From NCBI GenBank assembly GCA_027487945.1, contig JAIYCQ010000032.1:1-64000 (forward strand): a DNA stretch of 64,000 bases, written 5' to 3'. Under the pieces are notes generated by a model. It had not been told where the DNA came from and ran no database searches. It saw only the letters and a program-made list of their open reading frames with translations. This DNA is from Caulobacteraceae bacterium. Lineage in GTDB: Bacteria; Pseudomonadota; Alphaproteobacteria; Caulobacterales; Caulobacteraceae. Shown here piece by piece: positions 1-8,261 of this stretch (position 1 is the first letter of the stretch; every line of letters begins with the position of its first letter). The position numbers were made by a program, and so were the translations under genes.

Positions 1-1571
<1,571 letters not shown>

Positions 1572-1707
1572 TTGAATCCAACCGTCCGGTGCGTCGCGCG
1601 CCGCGTCCCGGAAGAGTATTCCCGGCGCGGCGCTAAAGTCTTGAAAGTGCTTGGAAAAGCACATGTGCCAGCGGGCCGTATAAGTCCACCGGCCCTAAGC
1701 CGCGCGC

Positions 1708-1736
1708 CTGATAGCATGCGTTCTGTTGCATCGCAA
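1708..1736 (-). promoter_or_regulatory. candidate promoter for the atpHA operon
   Basis: Read leftward, TTGCGA (1736-1731) is followed after 17 bases by TATCAG (1713-1708) within GCTATCAG, resembling the alphaproteobacterial housekeeping pattern (TTG-rich -35, GCTAnA-like -10). It lies in the gap between the hotdog-like gene and atpH and would give a leader of roughly 130 bases. Pattern match only; no transcript evidence. Confidence 0.3.
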
Positions 1737-1767
1737 CGGCGGCTGGCGACCAGAAACAGGCCTTACC

Positions 1768-2022
1768 CTACGTCTCCCGCACCCGGAACACCCCCGAAGC
1801 GCTCGCGGCGCGCCGGCCGTCGGCGAAAACCGCCTCGCCGTGCACGAAGATCAGGCTCCGCGTCGCGCGGTCAACCCGGGCGGACAGGGTGATCTCGGAC
1901 GAATCGCCGCCCGCCCCGTAGTCGAGGGTGAAGGACACCGGCGCTACGCTGCGACCGTCTTCGCCGGCGGCGGCGGCCAGCGCCTGCTCAAGGGCGGCGG
2001 CGAGGGAGGAAGGCTTGGTCAT
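1768..2022 (-). CDS. small hotdog-fold-like protein (84 aa)
   Basis: Function unknown. Start ATG 2022 is set by an AAGGAG ribosome site 8 bases upstream. The second half (ARVDRATRSLIFVHGEAVF, then DGRRAASASGVFRV) reads like the last strands of PaaI-type acyl-CoA thioesterases, where a similar 'V.R..R.L.F..A...DG..AA...G.F.V' run closes the hotdog sheet. At 84 residues it lacks the N-terminal helix and catalytic segment of a full thioesterase (about 140), so it may be a remnant, a half-domain that pairs with another protein, or an unrelated small beta protein. It lies upstream of atpH on the same strand, separated by 196 bases. Confidence 0.6.
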   Translation of the reverse strand: MTKPSSLAAALEQALAAAAGEDGRSVAPVSFTLDYGAGGDSSEITLSARVDRATRSLIFVHGEAVFADGRRAASASGVFRVRET

Positions 2023-2050
2023 GGGCGGCTCCTTAAGGCCATCCGCCCGC

Positions 2051-2087
2051 AAAAGAAAAGGGCGGCGGCCCAATGACCGCCGCCCTT
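2051..2087 (-). terminator. Rho-independent terminator
   Basis: A perfect 11-bp stem (AAGGGCGGCGG with CCGCCGCCCTT, 2058-2068 and 2077-2087) with an 8-base loop. Read leftward it is followed by TTTTCTTTTG, the U-rich tail expected of an intrinsic terminator. It closes the transcript of the secreted protein gene at 2156-2470 and insulates the gene at 1768-2022. Confidence 0.85.
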
Positions 2088-2155
2088 GCACATTGGCGAG
2101 TTGCTCGAGGAAACACCGGACAGGCACGCGTCCGGGAAGTTGGAAACCGTCTCTC

Positions 2156-2470
2156 TTACGAGGCGGCCGCGTTGCAGGTGGCGAGCTCCTCGCCCTCGAT
2201 GGCGCGCATGGCGTTGGAGAAGGCGGTCAGCTCGCCGACCTTCTTCACCAGGGCCTTGCAGCCGGCCACCGTCACGGCGCGGGCCGGGGCGGCCAGCGAA
2301 ATGCAGGTCGTGCCTTCACAGTTGTAGACGGCGCCCGCGACGACGATCTTGGTCTTGGCGGCGACGGGGGCCTTCAGGGTGGCGGTGGCGACGGCCTTTA
2401 CATCGGCCTGGGCCACGCCCGCGAAGGACAGGGACAGAATGGCGGCAGCCGCCAGCATACGGAGTTTCAT
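2156..2470 (-). CDS. small secreted protein of unknown function
   Basis: 104 residues from ATG 2470, preceded by GGAGAG 7 bases upstream; longer in-frame starts lack a ribosome site. Residues 1-22 (MKLRMLAAAAILSLSFAGVAQA) are a signal peptide with an AQA cleavage site. The mature part has four cysteines (YNCEGTTC, GCKALVKKVG, ATCN), enough for two disulfides, and a helical C-terminus (KKVGELTAFSNAMRAIEGEEL). This CKALVKKVG...FS...L..CN pattern recurs in small exported Caulobacter proteins as I recall, but none has a known role. Followed by its own terminator; a candidate promoter lies about 130 bases upstream. Confidence 0.8.
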   Translation of the reverse strand: MKLRMLAAAAILSLSFAGVAQADVKAVATATLKAPVAAKTKIVVAGAVYNCEGTTCISLAAPARAVTVAGCKALVKKVGELTAFSNAMRAIEGEELATCNAAAS

Positions 2471-2599
2471 TGTGCGCTCTCCGGCGAAGTTCGGGGTGGA
2501 GGAAGAAGTCCTGGATCGAAAAGTCTGAGCGCCGAGATCGTCCCGTTGTCCCGGCCGCCGGTATCCCCACCAGCGCCGCACGACGAACTTAGCAATGCT

Positions 2600-2629
2600 T
2601 AGATATCAGCGATCACCCGGATCGCGCAA
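2600..2629 (-). promoter_or_regulatory. candidate promoter for the secreted protein gene
   Basis: Leftward TTGCGC (2629-2624), an 18-base spacer and TATCTA (2605-2600) in a locally AT-richer stretch between the genes at 2470 and 2670. Pattern match only. Confidence 0.3.
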
Positions 2630-2669
2630 GCGCTATCTTCACAGTGTTCAGATATTTCGCGACTCGGTC

Positions 2670-3086
2670 TCAATCGCGCAGGATGGCGTTCAGGCGCTCC
2701 CGGGCCGCGGAATGCACCTCGCGATCCTCGACCAGGTCCATGGATCGAAGGCCGTTCAACCGGCGCCCGATGTGGTCGGCGGGAAGCCAGAAGGCGTCAG
2801 TGGAGTCCTTGCGAAGCAGGGACCAGGCCGTCGCGGCGAAGAGCGTCCCGGTTCCGGCCGCGGCCATCACCGGCCAGATGCCGTGCACCCCCGCGAAGGT
2901 CATGTACTCGAGGATCTCCCGAACGGCCTCTTCGTTCGGCCGGCCCTCGGACAGGCGGCCGACAAAGACCAGGACCAGGTGCGCGGCGCTGGGGATCGCG
3001 AGCCCGAGCGCCAGCGCGAACAGCCGGGGCTGAACGAACAGTCCGAGGGCGGCTCCCAGTATGGCGGCGGCGACGATCAGGATCAT
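2670..3086 (-). CDS. small integral membrane protein, unknown function
   Basis: 138 residues from ATG 3086. Three hydrophobic stretches are seen: residues ~1-20 (MILIVAAAILGAALGLFVQP), ~22-43 (FALALGLAIPSAAHLVLVFVG) and ~66-90 (FAGVHGIWPVMAAAGTGTLFAA), followed by a soluble charged C-terminal 45 residues ending VHSAARERLNAILRD. No enzymatic motif is visible. It is a lone leftward gene diverging from the acyl-CoA dehydrogenase at 3223. I do not recognise the family. Confidence 0.7.
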   Translation of the reverse strand: MILIVAAAILGAALGLFVQPRLFALALGLAIPSAAHLVLVFVGRLSEGRPNEEAVREILEYMTFAGVHGIWPVMAAAGTGTLFAATAWSLLRKDSTDAFWLPADHIGRRLNGLRSMDLVEDREVHSAARERLNAILRD

Positions 3087-3222
3087 GCAGCCGATATAGG
3101 CGGGACGAGGTGAACATCCGGTTCATCACATCCCGGCGGTCCATTACGTCGGGTCACGGTTGCCGCGCACGTAAGCAGGGGCATACTGGCCTCCAAGCAC
3201 AAGAACATAACGGAGGCGCGCC

Positions 3223-4563
3223 ATGGATTTTGCCCTGCCCAAGGAGCTCGTCGACTATCTCGCCGAGCTCGACCAGTTCATCGAAGACAAGATCATGCCG
3301 CTGCAGCGGCAGGACGATAACGAGCGGTTCTTCGACCACCGACGCGAACACGCCCGCACCGACTGGGACAACAACGGTCTGCCCCGTCACGAGTGGGAAG
3401 AGCTGCTGGGCAAGGCCCGCAAGCTTGCCGACGAGGCCGGCCACTACCGCTTTGCCTGGCCCAGGGAGATGGGCGGCAAGGAAGGCTCGCAGCTCTGGAT
3501 GGCCGTGATCCGCGAACACCTGGCCGCCAAGGGCCTGGGCCTGTTCAACGACCTGCAGAACGAGCACTCCATCGTCGGCAACAATCCCTTCGTGCTGATG
3601 TTCAGGGAGTTCGCCACGCCCGAGCAGGTCGCCCGCGACGGCGAGGCGCTGCTGAACGGCACCATGCGCGCCGCTTTCGGTCTGACCGAGCCCAACCACG
3701 GCAGCGACGCCACCTTCATGGAAACCACGGGCGTTCCCGAGGTGAAGGACGGCAAGCCCGGCTGGCGCATCAAGGGCGAGAAGATGTGGACCACGGGCAT
3801 GCACGTGGTCACCCACGTCATGGTCTTCGCCCGCACCAGCGGCAAGGACGGCGACGCTCTCGGCATCACCTGCTTCCTGGTGCCCCGCGATCTGATCAAG
3901 ATCGAGGAGTGGATGTGGACGTTCAACATGCCCACCGACCACCCGCGGATCTCGTTCGACTGCTGGATCCCCGAGGACAGCTACTGGGGCCAGGTCGACC
4001 GTGGCCTGGGCCTCGGCCAGTCCTTCGTGCACCAGAACCGCATCCGCCAGGCGGCCTCCTCGCTGGGCGCGGCGGTCTACTGCATAGAAGAGAGTGTGAA
4101 GTACGCCCGCATGCGCAAGCCGTTCGGCAAGGCGCTGAGCGACAACCAGGCCATCCAGTTCCCGCTGGTCGAGCTGCACGCCCAGGCCGAGATGCTGCGC
4201 CTGCTGATCCGTCAGACGGCCTGGCAGATGGACACGATGGACCACAAGACCATCGAGCGTGAGATCTCCGACAAGGTCTCGATCTGCAACTACTGGGGCA
4301 ACCGCCTCTGCTGCGAGGCCGCCGACCGGGCCATGCAGGTGCATGGCGGCATGGGCTACTCGCGGCACAAGGCCTTCGAGCACATCTACCGCCACCACCG
4401 CCGTTACCGGATTACCGAAGGGTCGGAAGAGATCCAGCAGCGCAAGGTCGCGGCCTTCCTGTTCGGCTACCTCGGTCCGCGCCGGAAAGAGTTCCAGGCG
4501 CTGGAGGCCGAATGGGCCGAGGGCCGCGCCGCCGGCAAGAACGACCGCCTGCTGGGGATGTAG
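3223..4563 (+). CDS. acyl-CoA dehydrogenase family protein
   Basis: FAD enzyme that introduces a trans-2 double bond into an acyl-CoA. 446 residues from ATG 3223 with GGAGG 9 bases upstream. N-terminal helical domain (residues ~1-120), middle beta domain with the flavin-contact motif FGLTEPNHGSDA (~155), and C-terminal helical domain with KYARMRKPFGKALSDNQAIQF (~290). The catalytic glutamate is in RITEGSEEIQQRKVAAF (~412). The N-terminus (DQFIEDKIMPLQ) and the insertion at residues 30-60 are typical of the FadE-like group with unknown chain-length preference. A monocistronic gene; a GC-rich hairpin follows the stop. Confidence 0.93.
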   Translation: MDFALPKELVDYLAELDQFIEDKIMPLQRQDDNERFFDHRREHARTDWDNNGLPRHEWEELLGKARKLADEAGHYRFAWPREMGGKEGSQLWMAVIREHLAAKGLGLFNDLQNEHSIVGNNPFVLMFREFATPEQVARDGEALLNGTMRAAFGLTEPNHGSDATFMETTGVPEVKDGKPGWRIKGEKMWTTGMHVVTHVMVFARTSGKDGDALGITCFLVPRDLIKIEEWMWTFNMPTDHPRISFDCWIPEDSYWGQVDRGLGLGQSFVHQNRIRQAASSLGAAVYCIEESVKYARMRKPFGKALSDNQAIQFPLVELHAQAEMLRLLIRQTAWQMDTMDHKTIEREISDKVSICNYWGNRLCCEAADRAMQVHGGMGYSRHKAFEHIYRHHRRYRITEGSEEIQQRKVAAFLFGYLGPRRKEFQALEAEWAEGRAAGKNDRLLGM

Positions 4564-4569
4564 GGTTTC

Positions 4570-4593
4570 TCCCTCCCCCTCGCGGGGGAGGGA
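4570..4593. repeat. GC-rich hairpin, short intergenic palindrome
   Basis: Perfect 10-bp arms (TCCCTCCCCC with GGGGGAGGGA) around TCGC, seven bases after the acyl-CoA dehydrogenase stop. There is no T-run on either side, so it is not a classical terminator. The arm sequence (CTCCC...GGGAG) is shared with the ends of the larger inverted elements at 8110 and 25442, suggesting the same repeat family. Confidence 0.7.
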
Positions 4594-4701
4594 GTCCCAA
4601 ACCGTTGTTCGAAAAATCGACACGCCCGTTCTTCTCACGGGCGCGAGCCGGGGCCATATCAGCGGGCGCGGTCCACCGAGGGCCGCTTCAAGGGGCCATC
4701 C

Positions 4702-5355
4702 ATGACCGCGATCTCCCGCTTCCTCCGACTGGCGCCGGCGCTCGCCGCCGCCGCCCTTCTCGCCGGCTGCGGCATCAACACCATCCCGACCCAGGACGAG
4801 GCCGTGAAGGCCCAGTGGGCCGAGGTGCAGAACCAGTATCAGCGCCGCGCCGACCTGATCCCCAACCTGGTCAACACGGTGAAGGGCTACGCCGCCCAGG
4901 AAAAGGACGTCCTGACCGCCGTCACCGAGGCGCGGGCGTCCGCGACCCAGGTGCGCGTCGATGCCTCGACCATCACCGACCCGGCGCAGTTCGCCCAGTT
5001 CCAGCAGTCGCAGGACCGCCTGTCGGGCGTCCTCGGCCGGCTGATGATGATCCAGGAAAGCTATCCGGACCTGAAGTCGAACCAGAACTTCATGGCGCTG
5101 CAGAGCCAGCTTGAGGGCACGGAGAACCGCATCGCCATCGCCCGCCGCGACTACAACCAGACGGCCCAGACCTACAACACCACCCTGCGCACCTTCCCGC
5201 AGGTGATCTGGGCCAACACCATGTACAGCGGCCAGAAGCCGGCCCAGCTGTTCCAGGCCGCCGCCTCGGCCCAGACCGCGCCGACCGTCAGCTTCGACGC
5301 CCCGGCCGCTCCGGCCGTCCCGGCGCCGGCGCCCGCTCCGGCGGCGAAGCAGTAG
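4702..5355 (+). CDS. lemA: LemA family lipoprotein
   Basis: 217 residues. A lipobox LLAGC puts the lipidated cysteine at about residue 23, after a hydrophobic N-terminus. The family core follows: YQRRADLIPNLVNTVKGYA (~48-66), then coiled-coil-forming helices including RLMMIQESYPDLKSNQNF and GTENRIAIARRDYNQTAQTYN (~145-165). The tail is a Pro/Ala-rich linker (residues ~195-217). LemA proteins sit in the envelope with the N-terminus anchored; their molecular role is unresolved. It is immediately followed (4 bases) by a TPM-domain protein and then another, the common LemA-TPM pairing, implying one transcript. Confidence 0.95.
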   Translation: MTAISRFLRLAPALAAAALLAGCGINTIPTQDEAVKAQWAEVQNQYQRRADLIPNLVNTVKGYAAQEKDVLTAVTEARASATQVRVDASTITDPAQFAQFQQSQDRLSGVLGRLMMIQESYPDLKSNQNFMALQSQLEGTENRIAIARRDYNQTAQTYNTTLRTFPQVIWANTMYSGQKPAQLFQAAASAQTAPTVSFDAPAAPAVPAPAPAPAAKQ

Positions 5356-5359
5356 ACGC

Positions 5360-6250
5360 ATGACCCTTCTCCGAGCGTCCCGGCGTACGCCGGGACCCAT
5401 GGCTTCGCGCGAGAGATCGTGGTGGGCCCCGGCCTTCGCCGGGGCGCTCGGGGCAATACTGCTCCTCGCGATCGCCCTGCCGGCCCTCGCCGACCCCACC
5501 TTCCCCAAGCTGTCGGGCCGGGTCGTGGACGAGGCCAACCTGCTGTCGCCGGCCACCGAAGCGGCCCTGACCCGGAAGCTCGAGGCGCTGGAGACCACGA
5601 CCGGCCGCCAGCTGGTCGTGGCCACCCTGCCCTCGCTGCAGGGCTATGAGATCGAGGAGTACGGCTACCAGCTCGGCCGGGCCTGGAAGCTGGGCGGCGA
5701 AAAGACCGACGACGGCGCGGTGCTGATCGTGGCGCCCAACGAACGCAAGGTGCGGATCGAGGTCGGCTACGGCCTGGAGCCGGTGCTGACCGACGCCCTG
5801 TCCAGCGTCATCATCCAGTCCGCCATCCTGCCCCGTTTCAAGGCGGGCGACATGGAGGGCGGCGTGGTGGCCGGCGCTGACGCCCTCATCCAGCAGCTCA
5901 GCCTGCCCGACGAGGCGGCGAAGGCCCAGGTTGCGGCGGCGACGGAACGCCCCCGCGCGGAGGGACCGCCTCGCTGGATCCTGGTGCTGCTCGCCTTCGG
6001 CTTTGTCTTCATGCTGATCAGCATGATGCGGGCCGGCCGCGGCGGCGGCCGGGCCATGCGGGGACGCGACGGCCGCCGCCGGCGGCGGTTCGATGATGAC
6101 GACGACAACCTCGCCCCGCTGATCATCGGCGGCATCCTGGGCCATATGCTCGGCGGCGGAGGCGGCGGAGGCGGCGGCTGGTCCGGCGGCGGAGGGTTCT
6201 CCGGCGGCGGAGGATCGTTCGGCGGCGGCGGCGCCTCGGGAGGCTGGTAG
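5360..6250 (+). CDS. TPM-domain (YgcG-like) membrane protein
   Basis: Up to 296 residues. After an unusual N-terminus, a signal/anchor segment (GAILLLAIALPALA, ~31-44) precedes the TPM domain, which opens with FPKLSGRVVDEANLLSP and contains TGRQLVVATLPSLQGYEIEEYG and VRIEVGYGLEPVLTDA (~50-190). A second membrane helix (WILVLLAFGFVFMLISMM, ~209) is followed by a basic stretch and a glycine-rich tail (GGGFSGGGGSFGGGGASGGW), as usual for YgcG-type proteins. TPM domains are linked to phosphatase or photosystem-repair activity in plants; the bacterial role is unknown. Residues 1-29 are encoded by a palindromic repeat (see the repeat entry), so the true start (ATG 5360 or 5399) is uncertain. Confidence 0.9.
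   Translation: MTLLRASRRTPGPMASRERSWWAPAFAGALGAILLLAIALPALADPTFPKLSGRVVDEANLLSPATEAALTRKLEALETTTGRQLVVATLPSLQGYEIEEYGYQLGRAWKLGGEKTDDGAVLIVAPNERKVRIEVGYGLEPVLTDALSSVIIQSAILPRFKAGDMEGGVVAGADALIQQLSLPDEAAKAQVAAATERPRAEGPPRWILVLLAFGFVFMLISMMRAGRGGGRAMRGRDGRRRRRFDDDDDNLAPLIIGGILGHMLGGGGGGGGGWSGGGGFSGGGGSFGGGGASGGW
5375..5446. repeat. paired palindromic repeat overlapping the start of a gene
   Basis: A perfect 20-bp palindrome at 5377-5396 (GTCCCGGCG/CGCCGGGAC arms around TA) and a second hairpin at 5426-5445 (GCCCCGGC ... GCCGGGGC around CTTC), separated by CCATGGCTTCGCGCGAGAG-type spacer. Elements of this design recur between genes in many alphaproteobacteria. Here it lies within the reading frame of the TPM protein, supplying its first ~29 codons. 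Confidence 0.8.
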
Positions 6251-6251
6251 A

Positions 6252-6959
6252 ATGCCCATGCGAATGACGGAAGCGGCCCAGCAGCGGATCGCCGACGCGG
6301 TCGCGGCCGCAGAGGCGACGACGGCCGGAGAAATCTACTGCGTGCTGGCTCCGGCGGTGTCGGACTATCGCGAGACGCCGCTGGCCTGGGCGGCCGGCGC
6401 GGCGCTGGTGCTGCCCGCCCTCGCCCTGTTGCTCGGCTTCGAGCCCCAGATGCTGGTCGGGATGTTCGGCGGCTGGACCACGGGCCACGCTCCGACCGGC
6501 CAGACCATCTTCACCGCCCTCGCCATCTATGTCGCCCTGCAGGCGGCGGTGTTCGTGCTCGCGGCGCTGGTGGTGTCGATCCCGCCGATCCGGCGAGCCC
6601 TGACGCCGGCCTCGCTGAAGGCAGAGCGGGTCCACCGCGCGGCCATGCAGCAGTTCCTCGGTCACGGCCTCCACGCCACCCGCGAGCGGACCGGCATCCT
6701 GCTGTTCGCCTCCCTGGCCGAGCACCGCGCCGAGGTGATCGCCGACGAGGGCATCTACAGCGTCGCGCCGAACGCGGTCTGGGACGAGGTCGTCAACCTG
6801 CTGATCGCCGGCCTCAAGCGGCGGGACATCCCCGGCGGCTTCGAGGCGGCGGTGAAGCGCTGCGGCGAGATCCTCGCCGAGCACGTCCCGCCGCGCGCCG
6901 ACAATCCCAACGAGCTGGCCGACCGCCTGGTGATCCTGCCGACGCCGGGCCGGCCATGA
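6252..6959 (+). CDS. second TPM-domain membrane protein
   Basis: 235 residues, starting one base after the previous stop. The N-terminal TPM half (TEAAQQRIADAVAAAEATTAGEIYCVL) is interrupted by two or three membrane helices (residues ~36-58 and ~88-115), then the TPM fold resumes with ERTGILLFASLAEHRAEVIADEGIYS (~143-168) and ends in a helix bundle. This split arrangement is that of the alphaproteobacterial TPM partner proteins found beside LemA and YgcG homologues. Same operon as lemA; the stop overlaps the next start (ATGA). Confidence 0.88.
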   Translation: MPMRMTEAAQQRIADAVAAAEATTAGEIYCVLAPAVSDYRETPLAWAAGAALVLPALALLLGFEPQMLVGMFGGWTTGHAPTGQTIFTALAIYVALQAAVFVLAALVVSIPPIRRALTPASLKAERVHRAAMQQFLGHGLHATRERTGILLFASLAEHRAEVIADEGIYSVAPNAVWDEVVNLLIAGLKRRDIPGGFEAAVKRCGEILAEHVPPRADNPNELADRLVILPTPGRP

Positions 6960-7630
6960 TCCCATGGGTCCATCTCGACACGGCGACCGTCCCCGGCGGG
7001 GGCGGCGAGCTGAAGCTGATGCAGCGGGGTCATGAGTTCTCCATCATGGCCGGCGGCATAGAGCTGATGAACAGCCGGCTGAGCGATTCCGAGCAGGCGC
7101 TGGCCCGGCTGGCGCGCGAGCGGATCGGCGAGCGGCCGAAACCCCGTGTGCTGATCGGCGGGCTGGGCATGGGCTTCACCCTGCGCGCGGCTCTGGAAGC
7201 CTTCGGGCCAAAGGCCGAGGTCGTCGTCGCCGAGCTGGTCCCGGCGGTGCTGGCCTGGGGCAAGGGCCCCCTGGCCGGCCTCTATGGCGACAGCCTCACC
7301 GACCCGCGCACGACGGTGAAGATCACCGACGTCGCCGACCTGATCGACAGCCCGCCGGGCAGCTGGGACGCCATCCTGCTGGATGTCGACAACGGACCCA
7401 GGGGCCTGAGCCGCGCCGGCAACAACGGGCTCTACAACGGGCGCGGCCTGGGGGTGGCGAAGAAGTCCCTGCGGCCGGGCGGCGTGCTGGGCGTCTGGTC
7501 CTCGACGCCGGACCACGCCTTTACCGGTCGCCTGCAGCGCTCCGGCTTCGAGGTGAAGGAAACCATGGTCCGCGCCCACCGCGGCCGCGGCGCGCGCCAC
7601 ATCGTCTGGATGGCGGCGACGCCGGGATGA
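6956..7630 (+). CDS. spermidine-synthase-like SAM-fold protein
   Basis: 224 residues. A Rossmann domain with the glycine motif RVLIGGLGMGFTLRAAL (~63-79), an acidic strand end AEVVVAELVPAVLAW (~88) and DAILLDVDNGPRG (~139) marks the spermidine synthase/SAM methyltransferase superfamily. The N-terminal beta part (GGELKLMQRGHEFSIMAGG) also fits that family. True spermidine synthases have a catalytic Asp in DxxDP; here the matching stretch is DVDNGPRG, so the reaction is uncertain. Four-base overlap with the TPM gene suggests coupling, but a functional link is not evident. Confidence 0.8.
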   Translation: MIPWVHLDTATVPGGGGELKLMQRGHEFSIMAGGIELMNSRLSDSEQALARLARERIGERPKPRVLIGGLGMGFTLRAALEAFGPKAEVVVAELVPAVLAWGKGPLAGLYGDSLTDPRTTVKITDVADLIDSPPGSWDAILLDVDNGPRGLSRAGNNGLYNGRGLGVAKKSLRPGGVLGVWSSTPDHAFTGRLQRSGFEVKETMVRAHRGRGARHIVWMAATPG

Positions 7631-7661
7631 CAGCGTCGGGCGACTGGGTCACAGTCCGGTC

Positions 7662-8099
7662 ATGACCGGCTCCATCGACCCCACCCGCCCGCAGTTCGAC
7701 GCCTTCAAGGCCCTGCCCCGCGACCGCCCCATCCATATGCTGAACCTCGTCAGGGTGCGGCCGCTGGCCGACTATCCGGAAAGCCACCCCAACCACGGCA
7801 AGGGGATGACGGGGCTGGAGGCCTACCGCGCCTATGGCCGCGACAGCGCCGAGGTGTTCAAGCGTGTGGGCGGCAAGCAGATCTGGGCCGGACGGCCGGA
7901 CGTCGTCCTGACGGGCCCGACGGACGAGCGCTGGGACATCGCCTTCATCGCCTTCTATCCGAGCGCCGGCGCCTTCCTGGAAATGGTCACCGACCCCGGC
8001 TATCGCGAGCATGTGAAGCACCGCCAGGCGGCCGTCGAGGACAGCCGCCTGATCCGGATGGATCCGGTGGACGAGCTCGGCGAGGGGTTCGGGGAGTAG
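7662..8099 (+). CDS. DUF1330-family protein
   Basis: 145 residues. The core ...PIHMLNLVRVRP... (~24-35), GLEAYRAYGRDSAEVFKRVGGKQIWAG (~50-76) and WDIAFIAFYPSAGAFLEMVTDPGYREHVKHR (~90-120) is that of the ferredoxin-like dimeric alpha/beta-barrel family DUF1330, which lacks an assigned enzyme activity. It is separated from the previous gene by 31 bases and could be the last gene of the lemA unit. A long inverted repeat follows. Confidence 0.85.
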   Translation: MTGSIDPTRPQFDAFKALPRDRPIHMLNLVRVRPLADYPESHPNHGKGMTGLEAYRAYGRDSAEVFKRVGGKQIWAGRPDVVLTGPTDERWDIAFIAFYPSAGAFLEMVTDPGYREHVKHRQAAVEDSRLIRMDPVDELGEGFGE

Positions 8100-8109
8100 A
8101 CTCGCGTTC

Positions 8110-8252
8110 TTCCCTCTCCTTCATGGGGAGGGTGGTCGCGAAGCGACCGGGTGGGGAATGGCGATGCCAGTCACCCAACTTCGGGAAGAGCGCCCTGCTG
8201 CCCCACCCTGACCCGCTGCGCGGGTCTGTCCCTCCCCATGAAGGGGAGGGAA
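8110..8252. repeat. inverted intergenic element, copy A
   Basis: Left arm 8110-8156 begins TTCCCTCTCCTTCATGGGGA and ends GGTGGGG; right arm 8201-8252 begins CCCCACCC and ends TTCATGGGGA-complementary CCATGAAGGGGAGGGAA. Each arm carries its own inner hairpin (TCGCGAAGCGA; CCGCTGCGCGG). The same plan is seen at 25442-25603. It fills the convergent gap between the DUF1330 and amidohydrolase genes and holds no gene. Confidence 0.8.
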
Positions 8253-8261
8253 ACGTCAGAG

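Noticed and set aside
1572-1664. Upstream ATG at 1664 as start of atpH
   Set aside because: The added residues do not resemble AtpH, and homologues as recalled begin at the GTG 1571 position.
3154-5625. Long leftward frame opposite the acyl-CoA dehydrogenase and lemA
   Set aside because: Antisense of two well-supported genes with recognisable motifs; product is low-complexity and has no domain.
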